Source of the DNA: a virus
IMG/VR virus record: IMGVR_UViG_3300005548_000004
Span: 1-42,048 of that record
DNA: 42,048 nt
Strand: one strand, 5' to 3'
Shown: one piece after another, positions 29,035 through 37,278 of the stretch
Position numbering within the stretch: the stretch's first letter is position 1
Layout: each line of letters starts with the position of its first letter
Notes under the pieces: model-generated
Databases searched by the model: none
Seen by the model: only the letters and a program-made list of their open reading frames with translations
Told to the model about the DNA's origin: nothing
Translations under genes and position numbers: made by a program

Positions 29035-29136
29035 TCACCACTTCCCGCTAAGCCAGTTCTTAGCCAGCACGACCATCAGGACCACAACAGACAGGACGCC
29101 CGCGACGTAGAACCCAAACGCCGCGAGCGCCCACAT
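29035..29136 (-). CDS. 33-aa membrane peptide in the lysis cluster
   Basis: MWALAAFGFYVAGVLSVVVL followed by a short basic tail (KNWLSGKW). One transmembrane segment. Starts 3 bases after the preceding gene and its stop abuts the tRNA 3' end on the other strand. In a lysis cluster such a peptide could be a small holin or holin regulator; that is inference. Confidence 0.55.
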   Translation of the reverse strand: MWALAAFGFYVAGVLSVVVLMVVLAKNWLSGKW

Positions 29137-29139
29137 CGA

Positions 29140-29499
29140 TCAGCCCTCGGGCGCGGGTTCAGGCGCCGGAGCCGGCGGCGACAGCGCGTCGATCTCCGCT
29201 TGGATCGCCGACACGCCCTCGTCGCTCTCGGCCTGCGCAGCTTCGGCCTTGGCGGCGTCCACTTCGGACTGATGGTTCGCCTTCTCGGCTTCCACAGCGG
29301 CGGCCTTGTCGGCGGCAAAAGCGGCCACGAGTTCCGCCAGCTTGTCTTTCACAGCTTGAGACATTTGATCCTCACTTGGTTGCGTCGGGGGTGTGCCGTC
29401 TCCAGCGGACGCGGTCTGGAGGGCGATGAAGAACACGAGCGCCCAGATCACCGGCTGGAGAGCCAGGGCGAGCGCGATCAGGCCGAGAGCTAGGGTCAA
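29140..29499 (-). CDS. membrane protein in lysis cluster, possible holin, with internal start
   Basis: 119 aa from TTG 29499, overlapping the endolysin stop as TTGA. Two hydrophobic stretches lie in residues 1-32, followed by a soluble, charged Ala-rich helix and a Pro-rich end. An internal ATG at 29364 (MSQAVKDKLAELVAAFAADK) has GAGG 5 bases upstream, so a shorter soluble 74 aa product may also be made. Dual starts are known for holin/antiholin pairs, but here the short form would lack the membrane part. Confidence 0.6.
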   Translation of the reverse strand: MTLALGLIALALALQPVIWALVFFIALQTASAGDGTPPTQPSEDQMSQAVKDKLAELVAAFAADKAAAVEAEKANHQSEVDAAKAEAAQAESDEGVSAIQAEIDALSPPAPAPEPAPEG

Positions 29500-30224
29500 C
29501 GCTTCTCCTCACGATGCTTGAGCCACGACAGGACGAGGCCCACGACCACGGCCGCCGCCCCCAGGAGCGCCATGACCGAGACGACCTTGGCGACGATGGG
29601 GCTCTTGTCGGCGTAGGGCTGGACGGCCGAGGAGACTTGCTGGGCAGCAACCCCGATGGAGGCGACCGCACCCGTCCCGTAGGCCACGCAGCGGCCCACA
29701 AGGCTACCTGAGGAGCCAGGAACCGGCGGTGTGGGGCAGTTGCGCGTCTGGGCGCTGGACAGCACTTCGTTGTCGGTCCCGGGCTCGCCGTTCGACCAGA
29801 GCTGCACTTCCGCGGCCCGGCGGTTGACGAGGCCTTGGACCTTCTTGCCGCCGGCGTTGACGAAGCGGGACATCTCGCCGGGGACCTGATCGTACTTGCG
29901 CGCGTTCAGGCGCTTCCAGATCGTCCACGCCGGATCGGCCCCGAGGTTGAAGACGAACGAGATCAGAGCGGCGTACTGGTTGTCGGTGAGGGAGAGGATC
30001 ACCGCCTCGTCCACCACGCCGTTGAGGCGCTTGGCGGCAATCCCCAGGTCCTCGTTGAGGTACAGGTCGGCGGCGGCTTGCGGGACGATCAGGCCCTTGT
30101 GGACCTCGGGTCCTACGTGGCCGTAGCCCACGGTCCACACGCCGCCGGAGTCCTGATAGGCCCTGAGGGAACAGCCTTCGTGAGCGCGCACGAATTTCGC
30201 GGCGATGTCTGGGACAGCTCGCAT
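29496..30224 (-). CDS. endolysin, GH24 lysozyme with C-terminal membrane segment
   Basis: 242 aa. The N-terminal lysozyme domain has the E-8-D-5-T catalytic triad: HEGCSLRAYQDSGGVWTVGYG with Glu16, Asp25 and Thr31. About 75 extra residues follow, including a clear transmembrane segment near residues 210-232 (VMALLGAAAVVVGLVLSWL) and a basic tail. There is no N-terminal signal or SAR anchor. GAGG lies 5-8 bases before ATG 30224. Membrane tethering at the C-terminus is unusual for this family. Confidence 0.88.
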   Translation of the reverse strand: MRAVPDIAAKFVRAHEGCSLRAYQDSGGVWTVGYGHVGPEVHKGLIVPQAAADLYLNEDLGIAAKRLNGVVDEAVILSLTDNQYAALISFVFNLGADPAWTIWKRLNARKYDQVPGEMSRFVNAGGKKVQGLVNRRAAEVQLWSNGEPGTDNEVLSSAQTRNCPTPPVPGSSGSLVGRCVAYGTGAVASIGVAAQQVSSAVQPYADKSPIVAKVVSVMALLGAAAVVVGLVLSWLKHREEKR

Positions 30225-30253
30225 GGAACCTCGGCAGATTGTGGAGGGGTCGG

Positions 30254-31312
30254 CTAGGCGGCTTTCGCCTTGCGCCGCAGGAACGCCAGGTAGTCGGCGG
30301 CCGGCGCGGGATCGTAGAAGTGCTTGACCAACTCGGGGTCGTTGTCGGCTCGTCGCGGGTCGATCACCAGGGCGACGGCGGGCGACAGGTTGCGGTCCAG
30401 AAAGCCCAGCGTGTCGGCGTAGTCGTCCACCAGCTTGAACGACGCGACCTGGTAGCAGAACGATATCTTGCCGTTCATCGGGTCGCGTTCAGTGCTTTCG
30501 CCCGAGACGTGGGTATGGCCGCCCACGAGGATTGTATCCCTGATCCCCATGCGGGCTGCGCGCTTGATCGAGTGGACCTCATTCCACATCGACCTCCCGG
30601 GCCAGGTGTGGCGGGCGTTGACGGTGATCTCGCGTCCGTTCGGGCAGCGGTAGGCGACGCGCAGGGAGTCGGCGCGGTGCATGACGCCATGTTGCTCCAT
30701 GAGCATCCCCAGCACGTCGTTCGCGCCGGCCCACTTGTCATGGTTCCCGGCCACGGAGCAGTCGAGGTCCGAGCCGATCTGGTCGAGGTAGTGTTGCAGC
30801 AAAATCCAGCCTTCCGGGGCGGGCGTCTCGGAGTTGGCGTAGAGGTGGGCGAGCGGCTTCAGCCATGAATCCAGCACGTCGCCCAGCGACCAGCCGGTGA
30901 TGTGCTTGGCGCGGTTCAAGTAACCGATCCAGCGTTCCCAGAGGTTGAGGTCGGTCCCTGGATTGTCGAGGTGTTCATCGCCCAGCATGATCAGCATGAA
31001 CGGCCCATCGTCCGGCCGGAAGATCACGTTGCCATCGCGGTTGGGGCCGGAGTTCTTGACTCGTTCGAACTCAGCCTTGCGGGCCGCGACGATCTCCGCG
31101 CCGGGGCGCCAGCGGGACGGGTTGGATTGCGTGCGCGGGACGGTATAGCCCGCCTTCTCCGCGATCTTGAGTTGATGTTGGAGGGTCGCTCGCGGTATCC
31201 CGAGCTTGCGGGCCGCAGCCGTGACGTTGCCCTCCTGCAGTACCGCCCTGGTCGCCGCGTCGAGTTCGCGGGGCTTGAGGCCAGTGGTCGATTGCCCTTT
31301 GCGAGCGGTCAT
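30254..31312 (-). CDS. HTH-metallophosphoesterase fusion
   Basis: 352 aa. Residues about 20-55 form an HTH (VTAAARKLGIPRATLQHQLK). Residues about 105-330 are a calcineurin-like phosphoesterase with all metal motifs: GDEHLDN (Asp112, His114), GDVLDSW (Asp145), GNHDKW (Asn190, His191), RHTWPGR (His235) and GGHTHVSG (His266, His268). It could be a DNA or nucleotide phosphoesterase. It lies between small late genes and the endolysin and overlaps the upstream gene by ATGA. Confidence 0.85.
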   Translation of the reverse strand: MTARKGQSTTGLKPRELDAATRAVLQEGNVTAAARKLGIPRATLQHQLKIAEKAGYTVPRTQSNPSRWRPGAEIVAARKAEFERVKNSGPNRDGNVIFRPDDGPFMLIMLGDEHLDNPGTDLNLWERWIGYLNRAKHITGWSLGDVLDSWLKPLAHLYANSETPAPEGWILLQHYLDQIGSDLDCSVAGNHDKWAGANDVLGMLMEQHGVMHRADSLRVAYRCPNGREITVNARHTWPGRSMWNEVHSIKRAARMGIRDTILVGGHTHVSGESTERDPMNGKISFCYQVASFKLVDDYADTLGFLDRNLSPAVALVIDPRRADNDPELVKHFYDPAPAADYLAFLRRKAKAA

Positions 31313-31485
31313 CCGTTCTCCGGGTCAACACCGTCAACGACGGCTGGGAGGGGCTTGTTGAGGTCTTCGGAATAGGAGCGGGCGGGGATGCGCCGGGTGC
31401 GATAGCGCTTCTGGCGCTCGGCGGAACTCAGGAGATCGAGGGCGGCGTGCAGGGCGTCGGCGGTTGGGTCGATGGGGTCGGTCAT
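31309..31485 (-). CDS. hypothetical 58-aa protein
   Basis: MTDPIDPTADALHAALDLLS, then a basic segment RQKRYRTRRIPARSYSEDL. GAGG about 9 bases before ATG 31485; the stop overlaps the phosphoesterase start by ATGA. Coupling suggests a partner or regulator of the phosphoesterase. No family recognised. Confidence 0.6.
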   Translation of the reverse strand: MTDPIDPTADALHAALDLLSSAERQKRYRTRRIPARSYSEDLNKPLPAVVDGVDPENG

Positions 31486-31523
31486 GGCGGACACCTCGGC
31501 GCTACGCCCTGCGCCGGGATGAA

Positions 31524-31682
31524 CTAGACAACCTGCCGTCCATCCGGCCCCGGCATCACATGTCCTTCCGGCCCTCGGACCCAGCGGTGATCGGTTCCCC
31601 AATTTCCGCTCATGGTCGTTCCTATTGTCGTGCAGGAACCCGCAACAAGGAGGAGGATGAGAACGCTAGCGATCCGGCACAT
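31524..31682 (-). CDS. small lipoprotein
   Basis: 52 aa. Signal MCRIASVLILLLVAGSC with a lipobox-like AGSC (Cys17), then a short mature part rich in Gly/Pro. ATG 31682 lies inside the 3' end of the 93 aa membrane gene. It could be a second o-spanin-like lipoprotein or a surface exclusion factor; no direct evidence. Confidence 0.6.
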   Translation of the reverse strand: MCRIASVLILLLVAGSCTTIGTTMSGNWGTDHRWVRGPEGHVMPGPDGRQVV

Positions 31683-31947
31683 GGAGCGGCGTCGTCTGGG
31701 TGTTCGTCGTGGTCTGGGTCTGCGTGCTGGTCTGGGTCGGCGGATGCACCACCTGGCCATTCCAGAGCTGCAACGCCATCCAGCCGAGCAGGGCCAGCAG
31801 CACGCTCACCATCAGCCGGTTTTGCGTCTTGGCGCCGTCCGTCAGTTCGCCCAGCTTCTCGTTGATGCGGTCGTAGCGCTCGACGCACAGTTCTTCGTGG
31901 CTCTCGATCTTCTGGTAAGCCCCGGCGACGGATTGACGCTCATTCAT
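31666..31947 (-). CDS. small membrane protein, coiled coil plus one transmembrane segment
   Basis: 93 aa. Residues 1-40 form a helical, charged segment (AYQKIESHEELCVERYDRIN). One transmembrane segment follows (about 46-62, VSVLLALLGWMALQLW), then a Thr/Gln-rich tail. The layout resembles XhlA-like and other small phage membrane proteins near lysis genes. Immediately downstream of the tailspike. Confidence 0.65.
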   Translation of the reverse strand: MNERQSVAGAYQKIESHEELCVERYDRINEKLGELTDGAKTQNRLMVSVLLALLGWMALQLWNGQVVHPPTQTSTQTQTTTNTQTTPLHVPDR

Positions 31948-31949
31948 CG

Positions 31950-33566
31950 CTAGGGCCGCGGGTTGTCAGGGTTGGCGGCGAGGAAGGTGAGCAGCGCGGC
32001 GGTGTCAGCGATGCCCGTCGCATCGGCCAGGAAGGTGTTTCCGTTGAAGCCGATCACGGTGTTGGCGGGGGCTCCGCTGGCGAGTGGGACCCCAACCGGC
32101 GTGACGTTCGTGCAGATCTCGGCGTTGGTCAGGTAGCCGATGGCGCCGGACTTGTTGTTGAGGAAGGTGATCGTGTCGGAGTTGCCGCGGGCGAGGATCT
32201 GGCTTCCGCTGCCCGCGTTGCCCTGGCCGTCCGCATCCGTCCGGCCCTGCACCTGGTTGCCCTCGACGGTCACCCGGTTGCAATCGCTGATGCTCATGCC
32301 GTTCGAGGCGCTTCCGTGATCGACGTTGAAGCGCAGGGAGAGGTCGTCGGTGCTTTCGATGAACCCGATGCCCTGGACGACGGAGAGTCCGCTGTCGCGG
32401 ATGTAGGTGTTGTTCTCGATCTGCACCCTCGCACTGCGGGTCGGGCCGCCCTCGTCCGGCGTACCTGCCGAAGCGCCCTGGATGGCGTCCCTGTGCTGCC
32501 CGTCGCTCGGGCCCCCGGGCCGCATCAGCAAATTCCGCAGGATCGCGAGATCAGTGCAGAGATTGTAGAAGATGAAGTTGTCGCCGATATCCGTTATGCG
32601 GTTGTCGGAGATCGTGACGTTGGTGCTCGATGCTGGCGCGACGGCGGTCCCGTAGAACGAGAAATCGCAGTTGGTGACGCTCACCGTATCGCTGTCGCGG
32701 ATCGAGACGCCCACGCCCGAGTAGGTCCCGCCCGGGTTGCCGGTGATGTGTTCGAGCGTCAGGCGGCTACCGCCCGAAACCTGGACGGCGAAGTTGCCCG
32801 AGACGCTGGAGACGTTGGCGTACTTGACCGCGATCCCATTGGCGCTGTTGAGGTAGAGCGAGGAGAAGCTGACGCCCGTCTGCCCGTACAGCGTCAGGGT
32901 CTTGCCGCTATCCATGTCCTTGGTGATCGTGACGGCGCCGTAGGAGCCGGGCTCAAGGGCCAGGACCAGATCGGCCGAAGTCGGCGCGGCGGCGGTGACA
33001 GAGGCCAGCGTGACGGGCGTTACGGTCGTCGCCCCGCCCGGGATCGAGCCCGACCCGTCGTTGCCATAAGTCGAGACGACCGGATCAGCTGGCGCCTCGG
33101 CGATGGTCAGCGAGAACGCCGTATCCCTGGGCGTGTTGGTCGCGCCCGTCAGCGTCTCCCGGATGGTGACGCCGAGCGTACCGGCGGACGAGGACGTAGA
33201 CCCGACAAGCAGGTTCGTGCCGACGATCTTGACGTGGGTGTCCGAGGGGTTGAGCGAGAGCGTAGAGCCCGTCGTCTTGCCGATGATCGCCCCGATGAAC
33301 GTCCCTTCCACGTCGCCCGCCGTGAACGATGACGCGCTGAGCGTCAGGGCGCCCAGCGTCACCGGAGGCGGTGGCGGGGGTGGCGGCGGAGGGGGAGGTG
33401 GAGGAGGCGGCGGGGGCGGTGGGGGTGGAGGCGGCGGTGGCGAGGGAGGAACCGGCGCGGGCGTGCCTCCGGTCCCACCACTTCCGCCATGACCCTGTTG
33501 GGTCTTCGGCGCATGGACTTTTCCGCCGCGCAGCACGAGCGCCAGCAAGAGGTCGATCAATCGCAT
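31950..33566 (-). CDS. tailspike, right-handed beta-helix with a poly-proline linker
   Basis: 538 aa. A short hydrophobic start (MRLIDLLLALVLRGG) and Gly-rich linker lead to 26 consecutive prolines (residues 43-68). A beta-sandwich-like domain follows (about 69-160). A parallel beta-helix then covers residues about 175-500, with repeated turns such as NVTISDNRITDIGDNF, IENNTYIRDS and NRVTVEGNQVQG, typical of pectate-lyase-fold spikes. It probably binds or cleaves host surface polysaccharide. The catalytic residues cannot be identified. Confidence 0.8.
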   Translation of the reverse strand: MRLIDLLLALVLRGGKVHAPKTQQGHGGSGGTGGTPAPVPPSPPPPPPPPPPPPPPPPPPPPPPPPPPVTLGALTLSASSFTAGDVEGTFIGAIIGKTTGSTLSLNPSDTHVKIVGTNLLVGSTSSSAGTLGVTIRETLTGATNTPRDTAFSLTIAEAPADPVVSTYGNDGSGSIPGGATTVTPVTLASVTAAAPTSADLVLALEPGSYGAVTITKDMDSGKTLTLYGQTGVSFSSLYLNSANGIAVKYANVSSVSGNFAVQVSGGSRLTLEHITGNPGGTYSGVGVSIRDSDTVSVTNCDFSFYGTAVAPASSTNVTISDNRITDIGDNFIFYNLCTDLAILRNLLMRPGGPSDGQHRDAIQGASAGTPDEGGPTRSARVQIENNTYIRDSGLSVVQGIGFIESTDDLSLRFNVDHGSASNGMSISDCNRVTVEGNQVQGRTDADGQGNAGSGSQILARGNSDTITFLNNKSGAIGYLTNAEICTNVTPVGVPLASGAPANTVIGFNGNTFLADATGIADTAALLTFLAANPDNPRP

Positions 33567-33581
33567 GTGGGGGCTTTCGGG

Positions 33582-33746
33582 CTAGGCCTGGCCGTAACGG
33601 ACGCGGACACGGGCCTTGGTGCGCGGGTTGACGACCGCGGTTGGATTGAACGCGATGAACAGCACCGATTTGGTCAGCGTGATCCCGCCCGACGCGGAGT
33701 TAACCGCGACGAACATCACGGACTTTGTGGTGGTGATCCCACTCAC
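33582..33746 (-). CDS. 54-aa virion-cluster protein with an internal repeat
   Basis: GTG 33746 overlaps the upstream stop as GTGA. The sequence has an internal duplication: TTKSVMFVAVNSASGG then LTKSVLFIAFNP, followed by a basic beta-rich end. Probably a small structural or assembly protein. Function unknown. Confidence 0.65.
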   Translation of the reverse strand: MSGITTTKSVMFVAVNSASGGITLTKSVLFIAFNPTAVVNPRTKARVRVRYGQA

Positions 33747-34726
33747 GTCAGCGACCTATGGCCGTACTGCATGGCCTCGATTTCGGCCTTGGTGAAGGCT
33801 GCGGAGGTGGCCGGGCTGACGGCGTACATGTGGCCGTCAGCGCCGAACCCGGCGTCAAGGACGTTGGCGGCCGACGCGTACGTCGTGGAGCCGATGCGGA
33901 GCGCACCCTTCTGGCCGGTCACCGTCCCGCCGGTCTTGGCGCGGGCCGCGATGTAGACGCCACGCACGGCAATCGTGGAGGGCAGTGTCGGGCCGGTGTG
34001 GGTGAAGAGTTCCGTATCGCCCGAGACAGTGGAGGTGATCGCGTCGGCGTCGGAATAGACGATCTCATCGACGTTGGCGTAGGAGCCGGTGTAGTCGCTG
34101 GAAGCCCCTGCGCCGTTCGGATAGCGGGTGTAGACGCTGACCCCGATGGTGCTGTCTTCTGACACCACGTTCTGGCTGACCTTGATGCCGCCGTCGTAGT
34201 TGCCGCGCCAGTCTACCCGCGTGATCGCGCCGAGGCTTTGCAGGGCGACGACGGCGGTTCCGCCAAGTGCGGTGACGAGGCTTCCCGAGGAGTAGAGGCG
34301 AAGCGTTCCGCTGGATTTCTCGAAGAACAGGTCGAAGGTCTGGCGCACGCCAAAGGTGGTGAAGGTCTGGCTTCCGCCGACCGTCGTCCACGTGCCGCCG
34401 CTGAAATACTCCAGGTAGAGGGTATCGTTGCCCTGCCCGGCCTGGGTCGAGGCGACGCGGATGATCGGCGTCGAACTCGCGACCAGCTCCACGATCCCCG
34501 ACTTGCGGTTGTCGAAGTGGGTATCGCTGTTGGTGTCCCAATGGACCCACAGCGTGTCCTTCGCGGCGAAGGTCGGGCTTGATGCGGAGCTGTTGCGGCT
34601 AAAGATATAGACCGCGCAACGGCACTTGGCCGTGTCGTAGACGTTGCCGGTGGCGGTAAGCTCTACGACCGTCCCGTCAGACGGGATCAGCGGGCCGATC
34701 TCCCCGCCGTACATGAGGTCAGCCAT
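33743..34726 (-). CDS. structural protein, lectin-like beta fold
   Basis: 327 aa, beta-rich with few helices. Segments TLYLEYFSGGTWTTVGGSQT and FDLFFEKSSGTLRLYSSGS are typical of concanavalin/LamG-like sandwich domains, and the end (VSPATSAAFTKAEIEAMQYG) is a short helix. ATG 34726 overlaps the upstream stop as TAATG. Likely a virion surface or fibre-associated protein; the ligand is unknown. Confidence 0.6.
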   Translation of the reverse strand: MADLMYGGEIGPLIPSDGTVVELTATGNVYDTAKCRCAVYIFSRNSSASSPTFAAKDTLWVHWDTNSDTHFDNRKSGIVELVASSTPIIRVASTQAGQGNDTLYLEYFSGGTWTTVGGSQTFTTFGVRQTFDLFFEKSSGTLRLYSSGSLVTALGGTAVVALQSLGAITRVDWRGNYDGGIKVSQNVVSEDSTIGVSVYTRYPNGAGASSDYTGSYANVDEIVYSDADAITSTVSGDTELFTHTGPTLPSTIAVRGVYIAARAKTGGTVTGQKGALRIGSTTYASAANVLDAGFGADGHMYAVSPATSAAFTKAEIEAMQYGHRSLT

Positions 34727-35370
34727 TACGCGAGGCTCCCGGCCAGGGTCAGGCCAAAGTCGGTGATGTTGGTGTCCGCGCTCGACGGGCCGTAGAAGTC
34801 GATCTCATCGCCCGCGAGGAAGTGCTGTTGCGCCCCGCCCGAGGTCGCGAAGGTCCAGACGCCGGACGTGTCGCAAGTGGCCGTGCCGACCGTGGAGTTG
34901 TTCTTCTTGATGGTGACTTCGAAGGAGGCGGCCGGAAGCGTCTTGGGGACCTTGCCGTAGGACCCAGCCCAATTGGCCAGGAAGTCCACATCGTGGGCGA
35001 AACGCTCGCCGCCAAGCCATTCCGAGGAGCCCGGAGGCCCACCCGGATAGGTCAGCAGGACATCGCAGAAGACCGAGCCCTCGACGGTCCCGCCGGTCGC
35101 CACGGTGACGTTGTTCTCGCTGTAGATCGTGACGTCTTCGGCGGTCGCGAAGACGAACTTGTAGGCCGATCCGACCGTCAGCCAGAGGTGGTAGTTTCCC
35201 GAGCTGTCCGCCACGATGGGGTTGGCGTTCGCCTGGAGGCCCGTCGCATCGGTATAGGTCGCGAGCGGCGTGGTGGTGCTGGCCGCATAGGTGTGGATCA
35301 GCCCGCCTGCGTTCAGGTGTCCATCGAGGTCGAAGTCGATGTTGCGCAGGTCGAGTTTCGCAACGGCCAT
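34726..35370 (-). CDS. tail appendage protein with fibre-type N-terminal domain
   Basis: 214 aa. Residues about 10-65 carry a motif I know from phage spike and fibre N-termini: LNAGGLIHTYAASTTTPLAT, then YTDATGLQANANPIVADSSG. The rest is beta-rich with a collar-like region. It may attach a spike or fibre to the tail. ATG 35370 follows a 120-base gap. Confidence 0.65.
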   Translation of the reverse strand: MAVAKLDLRNIDFDLDGHLNAGGLIHTYAASTTTPLATYTDATGLQANANPIVADSSGNYHLWLTVGSAYKFVFATAEDVTIYSENNVTVATGGTVEGSVFCDVLLTYPGGPPGSSEWLGGERFAHDVDFLANWAGSYGKVPKTLPAASFEVTIKKNNSTVGTATCDTSGVWTFATSGGAQQHFLAGDEIDFYGPSSADTNITDFGLTLAGSLA

Positions 35371-35493
35371 GCGGTCGCTCCGTGAAAACGTGCTAGGGTG
35401 TGGAGATGCAGAAGGCGCTTCCGCCGGAAGACGAGTTCGACCGGCTCTATCGTGAGGCCTGGGCGGTCCCGGGTTTCTTCATCGTGTGGGTGG

Positions 35494-37278
35494 CTATTGT
35501 CCGGGGTTTCCGCGGCCTGAAGCGGATTGCGAGCCGACCAGCCCCGCCGTCCGACCCAGCCGTTGCAAGGCTTCCCGGTAGAGTGCTCTTGCTGCCGGCT
35601 CCTTCGCAGCGATCCGTCCAAGCTGGCCCACGGCGCTTGCCGCCTCCCGCTGGCTGATGTTGCTGCGCAGCGCTGCGTTGAAGGCCGCCATCGCCTGGGG
35701 CGAGTAGGCGCGAGACGCCGCCGCAAGGCCGCCCGTCGTTGCCGCGAGGCCGGCCATGGCGCCCGGTCCACCGCCGGTCATGGCGCCAACCACGGCGCCC
35801 GGTGCGTGAGCGACAACGCTCATCATCGCCGCTCGGCCCGCCGTTCCGCTGTCCGGGACCTTGCTCGGCAACACCGCCTTGGCCGCTTGCGCCAGGTCTT
35901 GATTCAGGCCTTCGCCGCGCGCCATCCGACGATTGCGGCCCCCGACCTTGGTTTCGCTGGCGCTGACCGCCGAGTTGTACTGCGCCGGGGTGAAGATCCC
36001 GCCGTCTGCCCCCGCCCCGCCCGCTGCGCGCTCCACGCGGGCAAGGTTCGCCCAGCCGAGGTCGATCTTGTTCTTGGCCGTGGCGAACGTCGGGTTCTGG
36101 CGCATGGCGGCGGATTCGATGGCGTCCTTGGTGGCCCCGAGCGCCTGGCTCATCGCGACGTGATCGGGGTCTGCGGAGTTCGCGAAGCGCCCGATTTCAT
36201 AGTCCAGCCCTTGGACGATCTTCTGGAAGGTCTTTCCGTCCAGCAGGTTGTCATTGGCCTTGCTGACATCAGTCACGCGCTTGGCGAGGATGCCTTGCAG
36301 GGCGTCTTGGTTGTCCTTGCTCAGCGTCTCGGCGAGCGGCGTGACGTTCTTATTCACGTCGGCCACAAAGCGCGCATCCGGCCTCACTGTGCCTTCAGGC
36401 AGGGTCTTCTTGTAGGCTGCGGAGAGCGTGTCGCCTGCGTACTTCACGGCGTCCGTGCCCGTCTCGATGTGGTCGGGAAGCGCCTCGCCGATGGGCTTCA
36501 GAGCGCGGTTGACCACGGCGCGGTTGAAGCTTTGCAGGCCGGACTTGCGGGCTTCTTGGATCGCCGTCCCAAGGATGGGGGCGCTGGTGGCGATGTCTTC
36601 TGCGGTCTTGGCGAGGCCGCCGCGCGCCTGACCCGGCGTGAGGTTGACGCCTTCCTTCACAAGGGCCGCCACATCAGGCGATGGACCACGCCCAGCGCCG
36701 CGAGACGCCGCCGGGCCAAGCCCACCCCCCACGGCGCCCAGACCGAGCGCCAGGGGGTTCGTGGCGCCCTCCGAGGCCGCCTTCAGGCGTTCGCTGCCCG
36801 ACCCCGCATCCGCCGCGCCATAGGCCGCAGCAGTCAGCCCGCCCGTCACGGCCCCGCGCGCCATGTTGACCAGACGCGGGCTTTGGGCGAGCAGGTTGGC
36901 CGAGTTGCCCGCCGGGATCGCCGCCGTGGCCGCCATGCCCGTCCCGCGCGCCAGGGCCGCAGCGTTGGGGTGAGCCGAGGCGAAGCTGCTTTCCCGGTTG
37001 CGCTGGCCCGCGAGTTCGTCCTTGTAGGTCTGAACGAGGTCGGGGCCGGATTTGCCGGTCACCACGTCCCGGATGGTGTTCGCCCCGGCCGCCAGTTCGT
37101 CGCCGACGCCTAGCCCGCGGTTCACGTTCGCCATGAGGCCACTGATCGTGTCCGCGATGCCCTTGGGCGGGGCCTTGGACGCGGCGTAAGCCTTCATGGC
37201 GCCGTCGATGACAGCCGGGTTCGTGTTGTCGGGGAACTCGTGGATCACCCCATCGGCGGATTGGGCTTGGATGGTCAC
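35494..37278 (-). CDS. large internal (DNA ejection) protein
   Basis: 594 aa. GTG 37278 overlaps the upstream stop as GTGA. The chain is Ala/Gly-rich and helical, with hydrophobic glycine-rich regions in the middle (GLTAAAYGAADAGSGSERL, LALGLGAVGGGLGPAAS), as in ejection proteins gp16/gp20 of P22 that enter the host envelope. Placed last of three ejection genes, so the gp16 position. Confidence 0.7.
   Translation of the reverse strand: MTIQAQSADGVIHEFPDNTNPAVIDGAMKAYAASKAPPKGIADTISGLMANVNRGLGVGDELAAGANTIRDVVTGKSGPDLVQTYKDELAGQRNRESSFASAHPNAAALARGTGMAATAAIPAGNSANLLAQSPRLVNMARGAVTGGLTAAAYGAADAGSGSERLKAASEGATNPLALGLGAVGGGLGPAASRGAGRGPSPDVAALVKEGVNLTPGQARGGLAKTAEDIATSAPILGTAIQEARKSGLQSFNRAVVNRALKPIGEALPDHIETGTDAVKYAGDTLSAAYKKTLPEGTVRPDARFVADVNKNVTPLAETLSKDNQDALQGILAKRVTDVSKANDNLLDGKTFQKIVQGLDYEIGRFANSADPDHVAMSQALGATKDAIESAAMRQNPTFATAKNKIDLGWANLARVERAAGGAGADGGIFTPAQYNSAVSASETKVGGRNRRMARGEGLNQDLAQAAKAVLPSKVPDSGTAGRAAMMSVVAHAPGAVVGAMTGGGPGAMAGLAATTGGLAAASRAYSPQAMAAFNAALRSNISQREAASAVGQLGRIAAKEPAARALYREALQRLGRTAGLVGSQSASGRGNPGQ

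Noticed and set aside
35400-35657. 85 aa plus-strand frame beginning MEMQKALPPEDEFDRLYREA with a hydrophobic patch
   Set aside because: It starts in a 120-base gap but two thirds of it is antisense to the 594 aa ejection gene, with a Pro/Arg-rich tail typical of a shadow frame. There is no promoter and no neighbouring plus-strand gene.
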